Made by a program: the position numbers and the translations under genes. The notes beneath the pieces were generated by a model that searched no databases, had not been told where the DNA came from, and saw only the letters and a program-made list of their open reading frames with translations. Below are positions 32,271-43,752 of a stretch of 64,000 nt of DNA, in pieces. Origin of the DNA: Rhizobacter sp. OV335 (GTDB lineage: Bacteria; Pseudomonadota; Gammaproteobacteria; Burkholderiales; Burkholderiaceae_C). Positions within the stretch are counted from its first letter, which is position 1. Every line of letters begins with the position of its first letter. Location: contig NZ_FRCQ01000001.1 in the NCBI RefSeq assembly GCF_900142965.1, positions 186,001-250,000 on the forward strand. Reading direction: 5' to 3'.

Positions 32271-33403
32271 GAACCGGGCCTCCCGCCCAGGATGTTGCGC
32301 TTCCAAAGCTCACCCAGGCTGTAGTCGTCCGCGAGCCAGTCGCTCAGTGCAGCCTTGTCGAGACGCTTGAAGACCGAGGCATCCTCTTCACGTTGCACCA
32401 CCACCACGTCCTCGGGTTGGAAGGCGTTGAGCAGCTCGACGGATTGGGTCGACACGATCACCTGTTTGCTCTCGGCGGCCTCTTGCAGCATGTCGGCCAG
32501 CAAGTTGATCGCGAAGGGGTGCAGCCCCAGTTCCGGCTCATCGATCAGCAGGGTGTCGGGCAACAGGCTCTTGGGCTGCAGCAGCAGGGTGGTGAGGCAG
32601 ATGAAACGCAGCGTTCCGTCCGACAGCACATGAGCCTTCCAGGGCGTGTCGGGCCGTCCCCGCTCTGTCCATTCCAGTTCGATGAACTCGCCTGCGTCGT
32701 CGCGAAACAGGAAGTCGCCGAAGAACGGCGCCACGCGGCGAATGGTCTCTACGATGCGGTCGTAGCTGCTCTCGAAGATCGGGGTGGTCTTCAGCTTGCG
32801 CAAATACGCCGCCAGGTTGGCTGCGTCCGGCTTCAGCCGCAGGTTGTCGTTCACGGCATGGATGCGTTTGACCGCTGCGGTGTCGCCGGTGTCGTGGAAG
32901 TGGTATTGCCGCCAGATCTGCAGCTTGTCCAGCACATAGCGGCTGACGGTGGCACTCGGACTGTCCTTGTCGCTGCGGATGCGGGCCGTGTCGTGACCGG
33001 CACCCAGCGAATAGACCTTCGGCGAAGCGTAGCCAGCGCCACGCACGGTCGGCTCTTCACGCGCGAAGATCAGCCGGTTGTCCTGCGTTGCCGCCAGTGT
33101 GATGCGATAGCCGTTTTCGTAGACACCGGTGACCCCTTCGGTGCCCGAGAACCGGATGTCGATGCTCATCTGGGGTGTCACCTTGCTGCCGTAGTGAAGC
33201 AAGGTTTCCGGGCCGCCCCGTTTCTGCACATCAACCGCAAAGTTGTCGCCGACCACCGAAGCCAGGAACCTGAACAACCCGATGAAATTGCTCTTGCCCG
33301 CGCCGTTGGCCCCGATCAGCACGTTCAGTGGGCGCAGCTCGAAGTCGACGAGCGCCGCAATGGACTTGTAGCCCTTGACGGTGAGCTTCTGGATGTGGGT
33401 CAT
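32267..33403 (-). CDS. RecF/OLD-like ABC ATPase (AAA_21/AAA_15 class)
   Basis: 378 residues. Walker A GANGAGKSN (31-39) follows a RecF-like start (IQKLTVKGYKSIAALVDFEL). The C-terminal lobe has the ABC signature LSDGTLRF, Walker B TLLIDEPELGLHP and a switch region VIVSTQSVELLNAF. Such soluble ATPases are sensor parts of OLD, RloA/AbiL, PARIS and Septu-type defence pairs. The gene is translationally coupled to the DUF4276 gene and convergent with urt, and 54 bp separate it from the upstream gene on the same strand, so the pair is an isolated cassette. 32401-32460 has 37 G+C of 60, lower than most neighbours, a mild sign of transfer. Confidence 0.85.
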   Translation of the reverse strand: MTHIQKLTVKGYKSIAALVDFELRPLNVLIGANGAGKSNFIGLFRFLASVVGDNFAVDVQKRGGPETLLHYGSKVTPQMSIDIRFSGTEGVTGVYENGYRITLAATQDNRLIFAREEPTVRGAGYASPKVYSLGAGHDTARIRSDKDSPSATVSRYVLDKLQIWRQYHFHDTGDTAAVKRIHAVNDNLRLKPDAANLAAYLRKLKTTPIFESSYDRIVETIRRVAPFFGDFLFRDDAGEFIELEWTERGRPDTPWKAHVLSDGTLRFICLTTLLLQPKSLLPDTLLIDEPELGLHPFAINLLADMLQEAAESKQVIVSTQSVELLNAFQPEDVVVVQREEDASVFKRLDKAALSDWLADDYSLGELWKRNILGGRPGS

Positions 33404-33457
33404 CCCGGAACTCTACCGACAATCGAGGTGGTTCTCAAAGTCGCAACGCCGTTGGCC

Positions 33458-34876
33458 TCAGCGGCGCGCCGCCTCCAGCGCCGCGAACGCGGTGATCAGC
33501 AACTGCACCGCCAGCACGTCGGCCGCGTATTGCACCGACACGTCGCTGCGCGGCCCGAGCAGGTTCCACAGCACCGGCACGCTGATCGCGAGCGTGTAGA
33601 CCGACCAGACCAGGAACCAGGCGAGCGCCATCGCATTGCGCCCGCGCATCCACTGGCCGAGCCCCGGCAGCAGTGCCGAGGCGAGCACCGCCCACCAGTG
33701 CGGCGTGGCCGCGATGCGCCGCCGCGAGCGGCTGCCGCGGCGCGCGTGCCACACCAGCGTGATCGCGGCGACCACGCCGCCGATCGCCGCCGCGACGAGC
33801 GCCTGGTGCAGCCACTGCAGGCGCTGCTGCATCTGCCCGGTCTCCTGCAGCTCGCGCCGGCTGTCGGCATCGCCGAACGGCGGCAGCGGCTCGTGCGCGC
33901 CGCTCCAGCGCAGCACCGAGCGGCTCCGGCCGTCGACCACCAGCAGCTCGCGCCCCAGCCATCCGAGGTCGCGCGGCTCCATGCGCTCGGTCTGCGAGAA
34001 CAGCAGCTCGCCGCCGCCGGGCAGGATGTCGGCCACCACGCCGACGATGCGGTCGTTGCCGAAACGGATCACGGTGGCCAGCGGCAGCGGTTCGTTGACG
34101 TCGGCCGCCTGCGGCGGATGTGGCCGCGCCAGGCCCAGGTAGCGGGTGCCGCGCGGCGCCGGCACGTCGACCGCCTGCTGCAGCGCGAGCGTGCGGCCGT
34201 CCAGCCGTTTCAGCTGCAAGCCGTTGGTGTCGGTGGTCCACAGCGCATCGCCGCTCCACCACAGGCCGTTCGTGAAGCGGTAGGTGCCCAGCACGGTGCG
34301 CGCGAGGAAGCGGCCGTCGCGGCCGAACAGCGCCACCGCATGGCCGCCGCCGGTCGATGCCGCGATGCGCCCGTCCTCGGCAAAGGCCAGGTGCACCGCG
34401 CGGCTGGCGTGCTCCACCAGCTCGGGCGGCCATTGCAGCGTGATGGTGCCGGTCGGCAGCAGCGTGGCCGGGTCGAGCAGGTGGATCGTCGGCTCGTTGT
34501 CGAGCCGGATCGCCAGCAAACCGGCGCCCGGGTGCCAATCGAGGCTGTAGGCGTGGCCGGGCAGGCCGATCTCGGCGAGCTTCGCCCGCTTGCCGCGGTG
34601 CCCGCCGGCGTCGAACGACCAGATTTCGTCATCGACGGCCAGCCAGGCTTGCGTGCCGTCGGGGCGCAGCGCCAGCGCCGACGGGCCGTGGAGTTCCAGC
34701 ACGCGTTGGCTGACCTTGAAATCCAGCGCCAGCAGCACCAGCGCGAGCAACACGCACACGAGCGCAATGCGCGGCGTCTCCGCCCCACCGATGCGTGGGC
34801 GGCTGCGTGCCTTGGGGATATCGGTACTGCCGGATCCGTCAGCCCTGTCTCGGGCCGATCTGAGAAGAGTCGACAT
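33458..34876 (-). CDS. Membrane-anchored beta-propeller-like protein, unknown function
   Basis: 472 residues from an ATG with GAGGA upstream; the frame is open 84 bp further but without a site. One membrane helix near residues 38-54 is followed by about 280 residues of short repeats with WD/NHL-like strands (ALALRPDGTQAWLAV, YSLDWHPGAGLLAI, VHLAFAEDGRIAAS, ELLVVDGRSRSVL), so a periplasmic propeller is likely. The C-terminus has three helices with LLPGLGQWMRGRNAMA, a motif like that of small TM2/DUF5683-type domains. I do not recognise a named family. It lies between the csu operon and the defence-like pair, all on the minus strand. Confidence 0.65.
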   Translation of the reverse strand: MSTLLRSARDRADGSGSTDIPKARSRPRIGGAETPRIALVCVLLALVLLALDFKVSQRVLELHGPSALALRPDGTQAWLAVDDEIWSFDAGGHRGKRAKLAEIGLPGHAYSLDWHPGAGLLAIRLDNEPTIHLLDPATLLPTGTITLQWPPELVEHASRAVHLAFAEDGRIAASTGGGHAVALFGRDGRFLARTVLGTYRFTNGLWWSGDALWTTDTNGLQLKRLDGRTLALQQAVDVPAPRGTRYLGLARPHPPQAADVNEPLPLATVIRFGNDRIVGVVADILPGGGELLFSQTERMEPRDLGWLGRELLVVDGRSRSVLRWSGAHEPLPPFGDADSRRELQETGQMQQRLQWLHQALVAAAIGGVVAAITLVWHARRGSRSRRRIAATPHWWAVLASALLPGLGQWMRGRNAMALAWFLVWSVYTLAISVPVLWNLLGPRSDVSVQYAADVLAVQLLITAFAALEAARR

Positions 34877-34980
34877 GGGGGGTCCTCGCCAGCGGGCAAG
34901 GGTATCGGAGTCGGCTGCCCGCCCGGCCCTCCGGGCCCTCCGCTGGAGCGGGCCATTCAACCGTTCAACCGGTCAGCCCC

Positions 34981-35832
34981 TCAATAACTGATGGTCAGCC
35001 AGTGGATCCGGCTCGCCTGGCAGGGCGCCGCCGCGCAGGAGCCGGCCAGTCCGGCGTCGATGCGGCCGGTGACGCGGTGCTGGTGCACCTGGCCGTCGTA
35101 GAGGCCGGAGTCGGCATCCAGCGTCAGCGTGTAGGGCAGGCCGAGCAGCGTGCCGCCGCCGCTGTCCAGTGCCAGCCCGTAACCGGTGTTGCAGTCGGCG
35201 CTGAAGCTGTTGGCGGCGATGGCAGGCGCGGACTGGAAGGCGACGTAGTCCAGCGTCACCGCGGTCGGCATCGACAGGCTGCAGGCCGGCGGCACGTCGA
35301 GCGCGACGCTGCCGGTCCCGCTGCTGCCGCCGGTGCTGCCGCCGGACCGCGCAGCGCTGCCGTCCACGTTGTAGGCCAGCGTGACGAGCAGCGTGTCGCG
35401 GTAGCTGCCCGCCGCGGGCCGGAACGCCCGCGCGGGCGCCACCAGGTAGAAGGGCAGCTGCGTGCTCGCCATCGGGCCGCCGGCGAAGACCACGCTGCCG
35501 CTGAGCGCGTACGGCGCGCTGCTGCCCCACGGGGTGCTGGCGCCGGCGTCCTGCCACAGGCCGTAGCCGATGCCGCGCCCGGCGTTGTCCTCGGCGGCCA
35601 GCGCGTGCGTCGAGCCGACGGTGGCGCTGAACGAGGCGCTCGCGAGCGGGCTGTCCGCCGCCTTCGTGCACTGCACGGTCAGCGTGCCGCCCAGCGTCAG
35701 GGCGCCCGCCGCCACGCTGCCCGACGGCGAGCTCAGCGTCAGCGTGCAACTGACCGCGCCCGCCGCGGTCGCCGGCACGGCGAGAAGTGCCAGGGTGCCG
35801 GCCAGGGCACCCGAGCGTTGCGCGAAGCTCAT
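34981..35832 (-). CDS. csuE: Two-domain SCPU protein, likely pilus tip subunit (CsuE-like)
   Basis: 283 residues with a signal peptide (cleavage near AAGAVSCTL). Two spore-coat-U (SCPU) domains can be seen: residues 28-165 (SCTLTLSSPSG ... LLVTLAYNVDG) and 180-283 (ACSLSMPTAVTLDY ... TLDADSGLYDGQVHQHRV ... WLTISY), joined by a Ser/Gly-rich linker. Double-SCPU proteins at the end of csu operons are tip adhesins in Acinetobacter Csu pili. The start overlaps the usher stop (ATGA). The last gene of the operon. Confidence 0.8.
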   Translation of the reverse strand: MSFAQRSGALAGTLALLAVPATAAGAVSCTLTLSSPSGSVAAGALTLGGTLTVQCTKAADSPLASASFSATVGSTHALAAEDNAGRGIGYGLWQDAGASTPWGSSAPYALSGSVVFAGGPMASTQLPFYLVAPARAFRPAAGSYRDTLLVTLAYNVDGSAARSGGSTGGSSGTGSVALDVPPACSLSMPTAVTLDYVAFQSAPAIAANSFSADCNTGYGLALDSGGGTLLGLPYTLTLDADSGLYDGQVHQHRVTGRIDAGLAGSCAAAPCQASRIHWLTISY

Positions 35833-38219
35833 CGCGACACCCCGGCGCAGGTCAGCGGTCCGACGCGCGTGATGTCGTTGCCGTCGTCCGGCGGCAGCCG
35901 CACTGCCAGCGCGCACGACTGCCCGCGCCAGCGCAGCACCAGCGTGGCCGTCGGTGCGAGGCCGGTCACGAAGACCTCGCCGCGGCGCGCCATGTAGAAC
36001 ACCTGCGGGTCGCCGACGATGCCGACCTCGGCGCCCGGCGGCGCCGCTTCGCCGTCCTCCAGCCGCACGCGGATCAGGGCCGCGCGTCCGCTGCGCACCG
36101 GGAAGCGCAGCTTCACCACGCTGCGTGCCGGGGGCACGGCCGACATCTCCACCGAATCGAGTTCGGCGCCGATCGGCAGGTCCGACGGATCGAGCTGCAC
36201 CGCGTTCGGCTGGTAGGGGAGCAACTGCGGCAGCAGCGCCCGGCCGTCGCTGCCGGTGCGGGCCGCGACCTGCCCGAGCAGGCTCACACCGACGCCGGGC
36301 TGGCCGGGCACCTCGACCAGCGCCATTGCGTTGCCGCTGCGCCGCGTGGCGAACAGCGTGCCGTCGACCGCCACCCAGGCGCCCTGCGCGCCCAGCCGCA
36401 GCGTCTGCAGCTCGCGCGTCTGGCCGAGGTCGAGCGCGAGGCTGCCGCGCGGACCGTCGCGGTACAGGCCGGCCTCGGCCTGCGCGGCGCTGCTGCGCTC
36501 GCCGGCCAGCAGGCGCCAGGCCCAGCCGGCGGGGTCGTCCGGCGAGGCGCTGAGGCCGACCAGCGTGTCGGAGTCGCCGTGCCGCGTGTGCGCCGCCGTC
36601 GCGCTGAGCACGCTGCGCGGTCCGAGCGGCACGAACAGCGTGGCCGTCAGCCGCGTGCCGGCGGTGCTGCCGGTGAGCCGCGTGACGGCCAGGCTCAGCG
36701 TGTTGCGGTCGCCCATGCGCAGGCTCTGCCCGGTGGTGGCCGCGAGGTAGCGGCTGCCGTCGCCGGCCACGCTCTGCGCGATGCTCAGCCCGAGGCTGCC
36801 CCAGCGCCCTGCGTTCAGCCGCTGGCTGAACGTCGTCTGGCGGCGCGTCGGCGGCGTCTGCGGGTCCTGGCCCAGCCCGCGCCAGGCGGCGGTGTTGCCT
36901 TCGGTGCGCAGCAGCCAGCCGCTCGCGATGCCGGCACGCTCGATGCTCAGCAGCCAACCCGCACCATGCCCAAGGGCACTGCGGCTGCCCGAGAGACCTG
37001 CCTGCACCAGCACCGGCCACGGCGTGTGGGCATGGCTGAGCGCGATGCTCGCCTCCTGTTGCGGCCCGGAGAGGCCGGCCCGCAGCTCGCCGGTCCAGTC
37101 GGGGCTCAGGCCCAGCCGGTACAACCCGGCGCCGAAGCGGGTGGCGTAGTGCGCGTCGGGCAGGCCGAGGTTGCGCCGGAGCTCGCCGGCCTCCAGGCTC
37201 CAGTCGCTCAGGCCGGCCGCCAGCAGCGCGTTGCTCGACAGGAAGCTCTGCTCGACGACCGTCTCGCGGCCCAGGATGTCGCGCACCACCATGCGGACCT
37301 GCCCGGTGCTGTCGGGCAGCGGCAGTTCGTTGACCGTGAACGGGCCGGCCGGCAGGTTGCCGGTCTGGCGCAGCACGTCGTTGATGTACAGCTCCAGCGT
37401 GCTGGGCGCGCTGGAGGTGCCGGCCAGCGACGGGATCGGCCGGCTGATGAAGGCGGGGTCGAGCGCGAAGTTGCGCGACAGCTGCACGCCGCCGAAGAAC
37501 ACCGGCCGGCCGATCGCGCCGGCATGCGTGACGAGGTCGCCCAGGCGCAGGCTGATGCGCGGCTCGGGGAAGTCGTGCGTGAAGCTCGTCTCCAGGCGCT
37601 GCCAGCGCGGCGCTGCATCGAAGCCGCGCACCGCGAGGTTGCGTCCGGCGTGGCTGGACGACAGCACGCCGGCGTTGCCCGACAGCGCGAGCTCGACCAG
37701 CGCGCCCAGGCCCTGCTGCGCCATCGCGCCGCGCGCCGCCAAGCGGGTCAGGCTCAGGTCGTAGTTCAGCGCGAGGGCCGGCTCGGCCGGCGACACCGTC
37801 GGCCGCTTCGGCGCCGCTTGCGTGAGGCGCGTTGCCGCGAAGGCCTGCGGCGCGAAGTCGAGGTCCACCGATTGCGCGGCCGGGTGGAAGCGCGCGGCGA
37901 ATCCCGGCAGCGCCGACAGCGGGTACCAGGCCTGCCCGCGCACGCGCAGCGGCGGCAGCTCGGGCCGGTTCAGCCGCCATTCGTCGAACGCGATCGCCGG
38001 GGCGAACAGCACGCCGGCGCGCTCCATCAACAGCCACCCGCCGCTCGGCTGCTGGTTGACGCGCACCTCCAGCGGCATCAGCCGCTCGCCGGGCACGCGC
38101 TCCGCGCTTGCATCGACCGCCTGCGCCTGGGCGTGGAGCAACGGCAGCGCGCACGCCGTCATCGCGCCCGCCACCCAGGCGAGCCGGGCCGACCGGCGCA
38201 GCAGCGCGTGCCGGTCCAT
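35829..38219 (-). CDS. csuD: Outer-membrane usher of a Csu-type pilus (CsuD-like)
   Basis: 796 residues with a signal peptide (cleavage after AQAQA). It has the FimD/PapC usher layout: N-terminal domain with EVRVNQQPSGGWLL, a 24-strand beta-barrel (alternating short strands with PLPDSTGQVRMVVRDILGRE, the conserved plug-side motif) and C-terminal domains (GRALLPQLLPYQPN, IGAELDSVEMSAVPPARSVVKL). Length fits archaic (sigma) ushers. It secretes and assembles the SCPU subunits. The chaperone gene is 13 bp upstream and csuE overlaps its stop. Confidence 0.9.
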   Translation of the reverse strand: MDRHALLRRSARLAWVAGAMTACALPLLHAQAQAVDASAERVPGERLMPLEVRVNQQPSGGWLLMERAGVLFAPAIAFDEWRLNRPELPPLRVRGQAWYPLSALPGFAARFHPAAQSVDLDFAPQAFAATRLTQAAPKRPTVSPAEPALALNYDLSLTRLAARGAMAQQGLGALVELALSGNAGVLSSSHAGRNLAVRGFDAAPRWQRLETSFTHDFPEPRISLRLGDLVTHAGAIGRPVFFGGVQLSRNFALDPAFISRPIPSLAGTSSAPSTLELYINDVLRQTGNLPAGPFTVNELPLPDSTGQVRMVVRDILGRETVVEQSFLSSNALLAAGLSDWSLEAGELRRNLGLPDAHYATRFGAGLYRLGLSPDWTGELRAGLSGPQQEASIALSHAHTPWPVLVQAGLSGSRSALGHGAGWLLSIERAGIASGWLLRTEGNTAAWRGLGQDPQTPPTRRQTTFSQRLNAGRWGSLGLSIAQSVAGDGSRYLAATTGQSLRMGDRNTLSLAVTRLTGSTAGTRLTATLFVPLGPRSVLSATAAHTRHGDSDTLVGLSASPDDPAGWAWRLLAGERSSAAQAEAGLYRDGPRGSLALDLGQTRELQTLRLGAQGAWVAVDGTLFATRRSGNAMALVEVPGQPGVGVSLLGQVAARTGSDGRALLPQLLPYQPNAVQLDPSDLPIGAELDSVEMSAVPPARSVVKLRFPVRSGRAALIRVRLEDGEAAPPGAEVGIVGDPQVFYMARRGEVFVTGLAPTATLVLRWRGQSCALAVRLPPDDGNDITRVGPLTCAGVSR

Positions 38220-38232
38220 CGCGGCCGCGGCC

Positions 38233-38979
38233 TCACGGCAGCGCCAGTTCGTCGGTGCGGCGCGTGCCGTCGTCGAACAGCAGCGCCAGCTGCGCCGGTC
38301 CGGGCGCGACGTCAGGGTCGGACTGCAGCGCGATCGGACGGCTGGCCCCCGGCAGCACGTAGGCGCCGCCGTCGAAGCGCGCGAGTTGCCGGCCGGCCCG
38401 CAGCACGCGCAGTTCGCGCACCTGCGCGTAGGCGCTGCCGCGGTTCACGCACTGCGCGAGCAGCTGCGCGCCATCGCGCTGCAGCGTGCAGGCGAGGTCG
38501 CGGCGCGCCGCCGGCGGCGTGACGAACACCGGCAGGCTCATCGCCAGCGCGACCGGCACGCTGACGCCGGGCGCTCCCGGCAGCGCCTCCGGCACCTCGC
38601 GCATGACCAGGCGGTAGGTGAGCTGCCGGGCGGCGTCGCGCGGCACCACCATCGCCAGCCGCACCACCTGGCGCCCGCCGGGATCGAGCTTGACGATCGG
38701 TGGCGCCAGCACGAGGTCGTCGGTGGGCGTCAGCACGTCGGCGCCGGCGGCATCCTGGCGCCACAGGAACAGCTCCGCCTGCAGCACCAGCGGCGAGTCG
38801 CCGTCGTTGCCGAGGGCGACCGCGACGGCACGGTCGCGCGGCGCCATGTGCAGCCGCACCGGCGAGATCGTGAAGACGCCGGCGGCGGCCGATGTGGCCC
38901 CCAGCGTCAATGACAGCGCGAATGACAACGTCAACGACCACGCCAACGAGAGCGAGGCCCGTGCGCGCGGCGGGCGCAT
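38233..38979 (-). CDS. csuC: Periplasmic pilus chaperone (CsuC-like)
   Basis: 248 residues with a long hydrophobic signal peptide (cleavage near SAAAG). The mature part is the PapD-type two-Ig fold: FTISPVRLHMAPRDRAVAVALGN at the start, QVVRLAMVVPRDAARQLTYRLVMREVP around the subunit-binding strand, then a second Ig domain. It holds SCPU subunits for the usher. The start overlaps the stop of the small protein gene (TGATG). Confidence 0.88.
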   Translation of the reverse strand: MRPPRARASLSLAWSLTLSFALSLTLGATSAAAGVFTISPVRLHMAPRDRAVAVALGNDGDSPLVLQAELFLWRQDAAGADVLTPTDDLVLAPPIVKLDPGGRQVVRLAMVVPRDAARQLTYRLVMREVPEALPGAPGVSVPVALAMSLPVFVTPPAARRDLACTLQRDGAQLLAQCVNRGSAYAQVRELRVLRAGRQLARFDGGAYVLPGASRPIALQSDPDVAPGPAQLALLFDDGTRRTDELALP

Positions 38980-39440
38980 CAGAAGATCATCCACATCTCG
39001 ACCGCGCGGCCGGCGGCGACCTGCACCGGCCGCGCGTCGTCCGCGGCGGGCTCGCCGTCGGGCGAGATCAGCCAGGACACGGTCTCGCCCGCGCCGTCGG
39101 CCGGGCTGGCCGGGCCGCCTGCCGGATCGGCCGCGCCGCGCGTCGCGCCGGCCGACCCGCCCGCCGCGGCCGACACGATGACCGGCCGCACGTTGATGAA
39201 CAGGTTGGCCCCGCAGGTGAGCGTGACGCGCGCGCCGCCGGCCGAGCGCTCGATGCTGCTGCGGCAACCGGCCGGCAGCGTCAGCGCAATGTGGACCGCG
39301 ACGCCGGTCTCGGCGCTGCCGGCACGCGCCGGCAGCCCGGTGCTGCCGGCCAGCGCAGCGCACACGCCGCCGAGCACGTGCCACTGCGGCACCCGGCCGT
39401 GCCGGCGGCGCAGCGATCCGACCCGCGGATGGGCATGCAT
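38979..39440 (-). CDS. Small secreted protein of the csu operon, possible divergent minor subunit
   Basis: 153 residues. A basic start and hydrophobic stretch (HVLGGVCAALAGSTGLPARAG) look like a signal peptide. The mature part has IALTLPAGCRS and VTLTCGANLFINVRPV, two Cys in beta-strand context, which weakly recalls an SCPU or Ig-like subunit, then an Ala/Gly-rich loop and a WMIF end. It sits where csuA/csuB lie in the Acinetobacter operon, so a minor pilin or adaptor is the best guess. 13 bp from the pilin stop, 1-nt overlap with the chaperone. Confidence 0.6.
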   Translation of the reverse strand: MHAHPRVGSLRRRHGRVPQWHVLGGVCAALAGSTGLPARAGSAETGVAVHIALTLPAGCRSSIERSAGGARVTLTCGANLFINVRPVIVSAAAGGSAGATRGAADPAGGPASPADGAGETVSWLISPDGEPAADDARPVQVAAGRAVEMWMIF

Positions 39441-39453
39441 GGGCCGGCCGTGC

Positions 39454-39930
39454 TCAGTACGTGACCGTCAGCGTGCGGGTGCGGTTGGTGCTTGCGGTGT
39501 TGTCGCAGGCGGTCGCCGACGGGCACGAGCCGGCCTGGTTGGCCGCCATCGTCGCGCTCAGCGAGAGGCCCTGGCTGGCGCCGGTGCCGGTGCCGGCGAC
39601 CGGCGTGGTCAGCGTGTAGGCGAGCTGCGTGGCGTTGTCCGTGTAGGTGCGCGCCGTGGCCGTTCCGGAGCTGCCGCTGTCGGCGTCCAGCGTGAAGCTG
39701 TACGGCAGGTTGGTGGTGCACAGCAGCGTGAAGCCGCCGCCGCTGCCGGTGGCCGGCGTGGCCTGCGCGCCGGTGTAGTTGAACGCGATGCCGCCGACGG
39801 TGCCGAGCGCGCAGGCCGGTGTCAGGTTGACCGTGACGGTGAAGTTCTGCGGGGGGGAATCGGTCGCGAAGGCGCTGCCGTGGGCAGCCAGGCCGAGCCC
39901 GAGCAGGGCGGTGAGCAGGACGTTCTTCAT
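39454..39930 (-). CDS. SCPU-domain major pilin (CsuA/B-like)
   Basis: 158 residues with a signal peptide (MKNVLLTALLGLGLAAHGSA, cleavage near AFA) and a GGAGA site about 6 bp before the ATG. One SCPU domain: NFTVTVNLTPACALGTVGG, PYSFTLDADSGSSGTATA, Cys pairs at both ends, and TRTLTVTY at the C-terminus. First gene of the operon, probably the shaft subunit. The SCPU family is clear, the shaft role is from position. Confidence 0.85.
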   Translation of the reverse strand: MKNVLLTALLGLGLAAHGSAFATDSPPQNFTVTVNLTPACALGTVGGIAFNYTGAQATPATGSGGGFTLLCTTNLPYSFTLDADSGSSGTATARTYTDNATQLAYTLTTPVAGTGTGASQGLSLSATMAANQAGSCPSATACDNTASTNRTRTLTVTY

Positions 39931-40034
39931 GAAGGCATCTCCGGTGTGAAAGTTGCGTTTACGGTGATTATTGTGATTAAGTTGAATGCGCCGCGCAAGT
40001 CCTCGGATTCCCGATGAGTTGCCTGCGAGATTTC

Positions 40035-40054
40035 CGTCCTCAATCGTGAGGACG
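40035..40054. promoter_or_regulatory. Dyad symmetry between the csu operon and the HD-GYP gene
   Basis: CGTCCTCA-ATCG-TGAGGACG is a perfect 8-bp dyad in the 219-bp divergent gap (39931-40149), which is AT-rich compared with its surroundings and contains another short repeat (ACCCC/GGGGT, 40055-40073). It could be an operator shared by the two divergent units or a transcript hairpin. Confidence 0.35.
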
Positions 40055-40149
40055 ACCCCCTTGAATGAGGGGTGCTTTTGCGCCTGCTTGGCAAATAAAC
40101 CACATAAATCGCAATCGATTTTCGCTTTTCTTTCTGCCAGACTTGCCGA

Positions 40150-41328
40150 ATGAACACGCCACGCACCCTTCCTTTCGCGCCCTTCGTGCCACGCATCTGC
40201 GTGATCGACGACAACCCGGTCGTCGGTGTGCGCATGCAGAAACTGCTGAACACGCGGGGCTTCCGCAACGTCACGGTGTTCCGCAGTGCCTGGCCGGCGC
40301 TGCAGGCCTGCCACTACCGCCTGCCGGACCTGGTGCTGGTCGACTACGGCATGCCGCAGATCGACGGCATCCGCTTCATCGAGGCGCTGCGCCACTACCC
40401 GCCGGCGCGCACGCTGCCGATCGTGATGTTCACCGGCCAGTCGCTGGAGGCCCTGCGGCCGCGCGCGATGGAGGCCGGGGCGAGCGACGTGCTGTCCAAG
40501 GACCTGACCGGCGAGGAACTGCTGCGCCGCGTGAAGAGCCTGCTGAGCGCCGCGCAGGCGCCGTTCGAGATGGCGGCGCCGTCGCTGGCCGCGCCGGTGC
40601 TCGACCGCGTGCTGCTGGCCGATGCCGGCCGCGAGGGGCCGGCATCGCACGGCGGCTGGGGCCTGCTCGCGCAGTACGAGCAGAAGGCGGAGATCACCGA
40701 CGAGGACGAGTCGATGCTGCGCCACCTGTCGCGCATCGCGTCGCTGCGCGACCGCAACACCGGGCAGCACACCGAGCGCATGGCCTATTACGCGGCCGTC
40801 ATCGGCCGCCGCTACGGGCTCAGCCTGACCCAGGCGCAGATGCTGGTGGCCGCCGCGCCGCTGCACGACATCGGCAAGGTCGGCGTGCCCGACGCGGTGC
40901 TGCACAAGAGCGGCAGCCTGGACGACGACGAACGCACGCTGATGCGCAGGCATCCTGCACTCGGCTTCGAGCTGCTGCGCGACTCGTCGTCCGCGGTGAT
41001 CCGGCTCGGCGCCGAGATCTCGCTGTCGCACCACGAGCGCTTCGACGGCAGCGGCTACCCGCAGGGCCTGCGCGGCCACGAGATCCCGCTGTCGGGCCGG
41101 CTGGTCGCGGTGGCCGACGTGCTGGACGCGCTGAGCACCGAGCGGCCCTACAAGGCGGCCTGGCCGCTGCACCTCGCGATCCGTGAGATCAGTGCGCAGG
41201 CCGGCACGCACTTCGACCCGGCCGTCGTCAGCGCATTGACCGACGCTTCCGACCAACTTCTCACGATCAAGCAGTACTTCGAGATGGCCGAGCCCTTTGC
41301 AAAGACGACGCCGATGACTCTAATCTGA
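40150..41328 (+). CDS. Response regulator with HD-GYP phosphodiesterase domain
   Basis: 392 residues. REC at about 15-130 (ICVIDDNPVV, acceptor Asp65 in LVLVDYGMPQIDG, VMFTGQ, SKDLTGEE). HD-GYP domain at about 185-375 with HDIGK at about 239, HHERFDGSGYPQGLRG at about 295-310 and VADVLDALSTERPYK. All HD and GYP residues are present, so c-di-GMP hydrolysis is expected. It is the first gene of a cassette with a hybrid kinase (6 bp), an Hpt protein and an HTH-REC protein, and is divergent from the csu pilus operon, which suggests control of attachment. Confidence 0.9.
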   Translation: MNTPRTLPFAPFVPRICVIDDNPVVGVRMQKLLNTRGFRNVTVFRSAWPALQACHYRLPDLVLVDYGMPQIDGIRFIEALRHYPPARTLPIVMFTGQSLEALRPRAMEAGASDVLSKDLTGEELLRRVKSLLSAAQAPFEMAAPSLAAPVLDRVLLADAGREGPASHGGWGLLAQYEQKAEITDEDESMLRHLSRIASLRDRNTGQHTERMAYYAAVIGRRYGLSLTQAQMLVAAAPLHDIGKVGVPDAVLHKSGSLDDDERTLMRRHPALGFELLRDSSSAVIRLGAEISLSHHERFDGSGYPQGLRGHEIPLSGRLVAVADVLDALSTERPYKAAWPLHLAIREISAQAGTHFDPAVVSALTDASDQLLTIKQYFEMAEPFAKTTPMTLI

Positions 41329-41334
41329 CCCATC

Positions 41335-43748
<2,414 letters not shown>

Positions 43749-43752
<4 letters not shown>

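Noticed and set aside
31590-33403. A PARIS system
   Set aside because: The effector carries DUF4276 motifs, not DUF4435 as in AriB, and the ATPase is shorter. I report it as a related ATPase-TOPRIM-like pair only.
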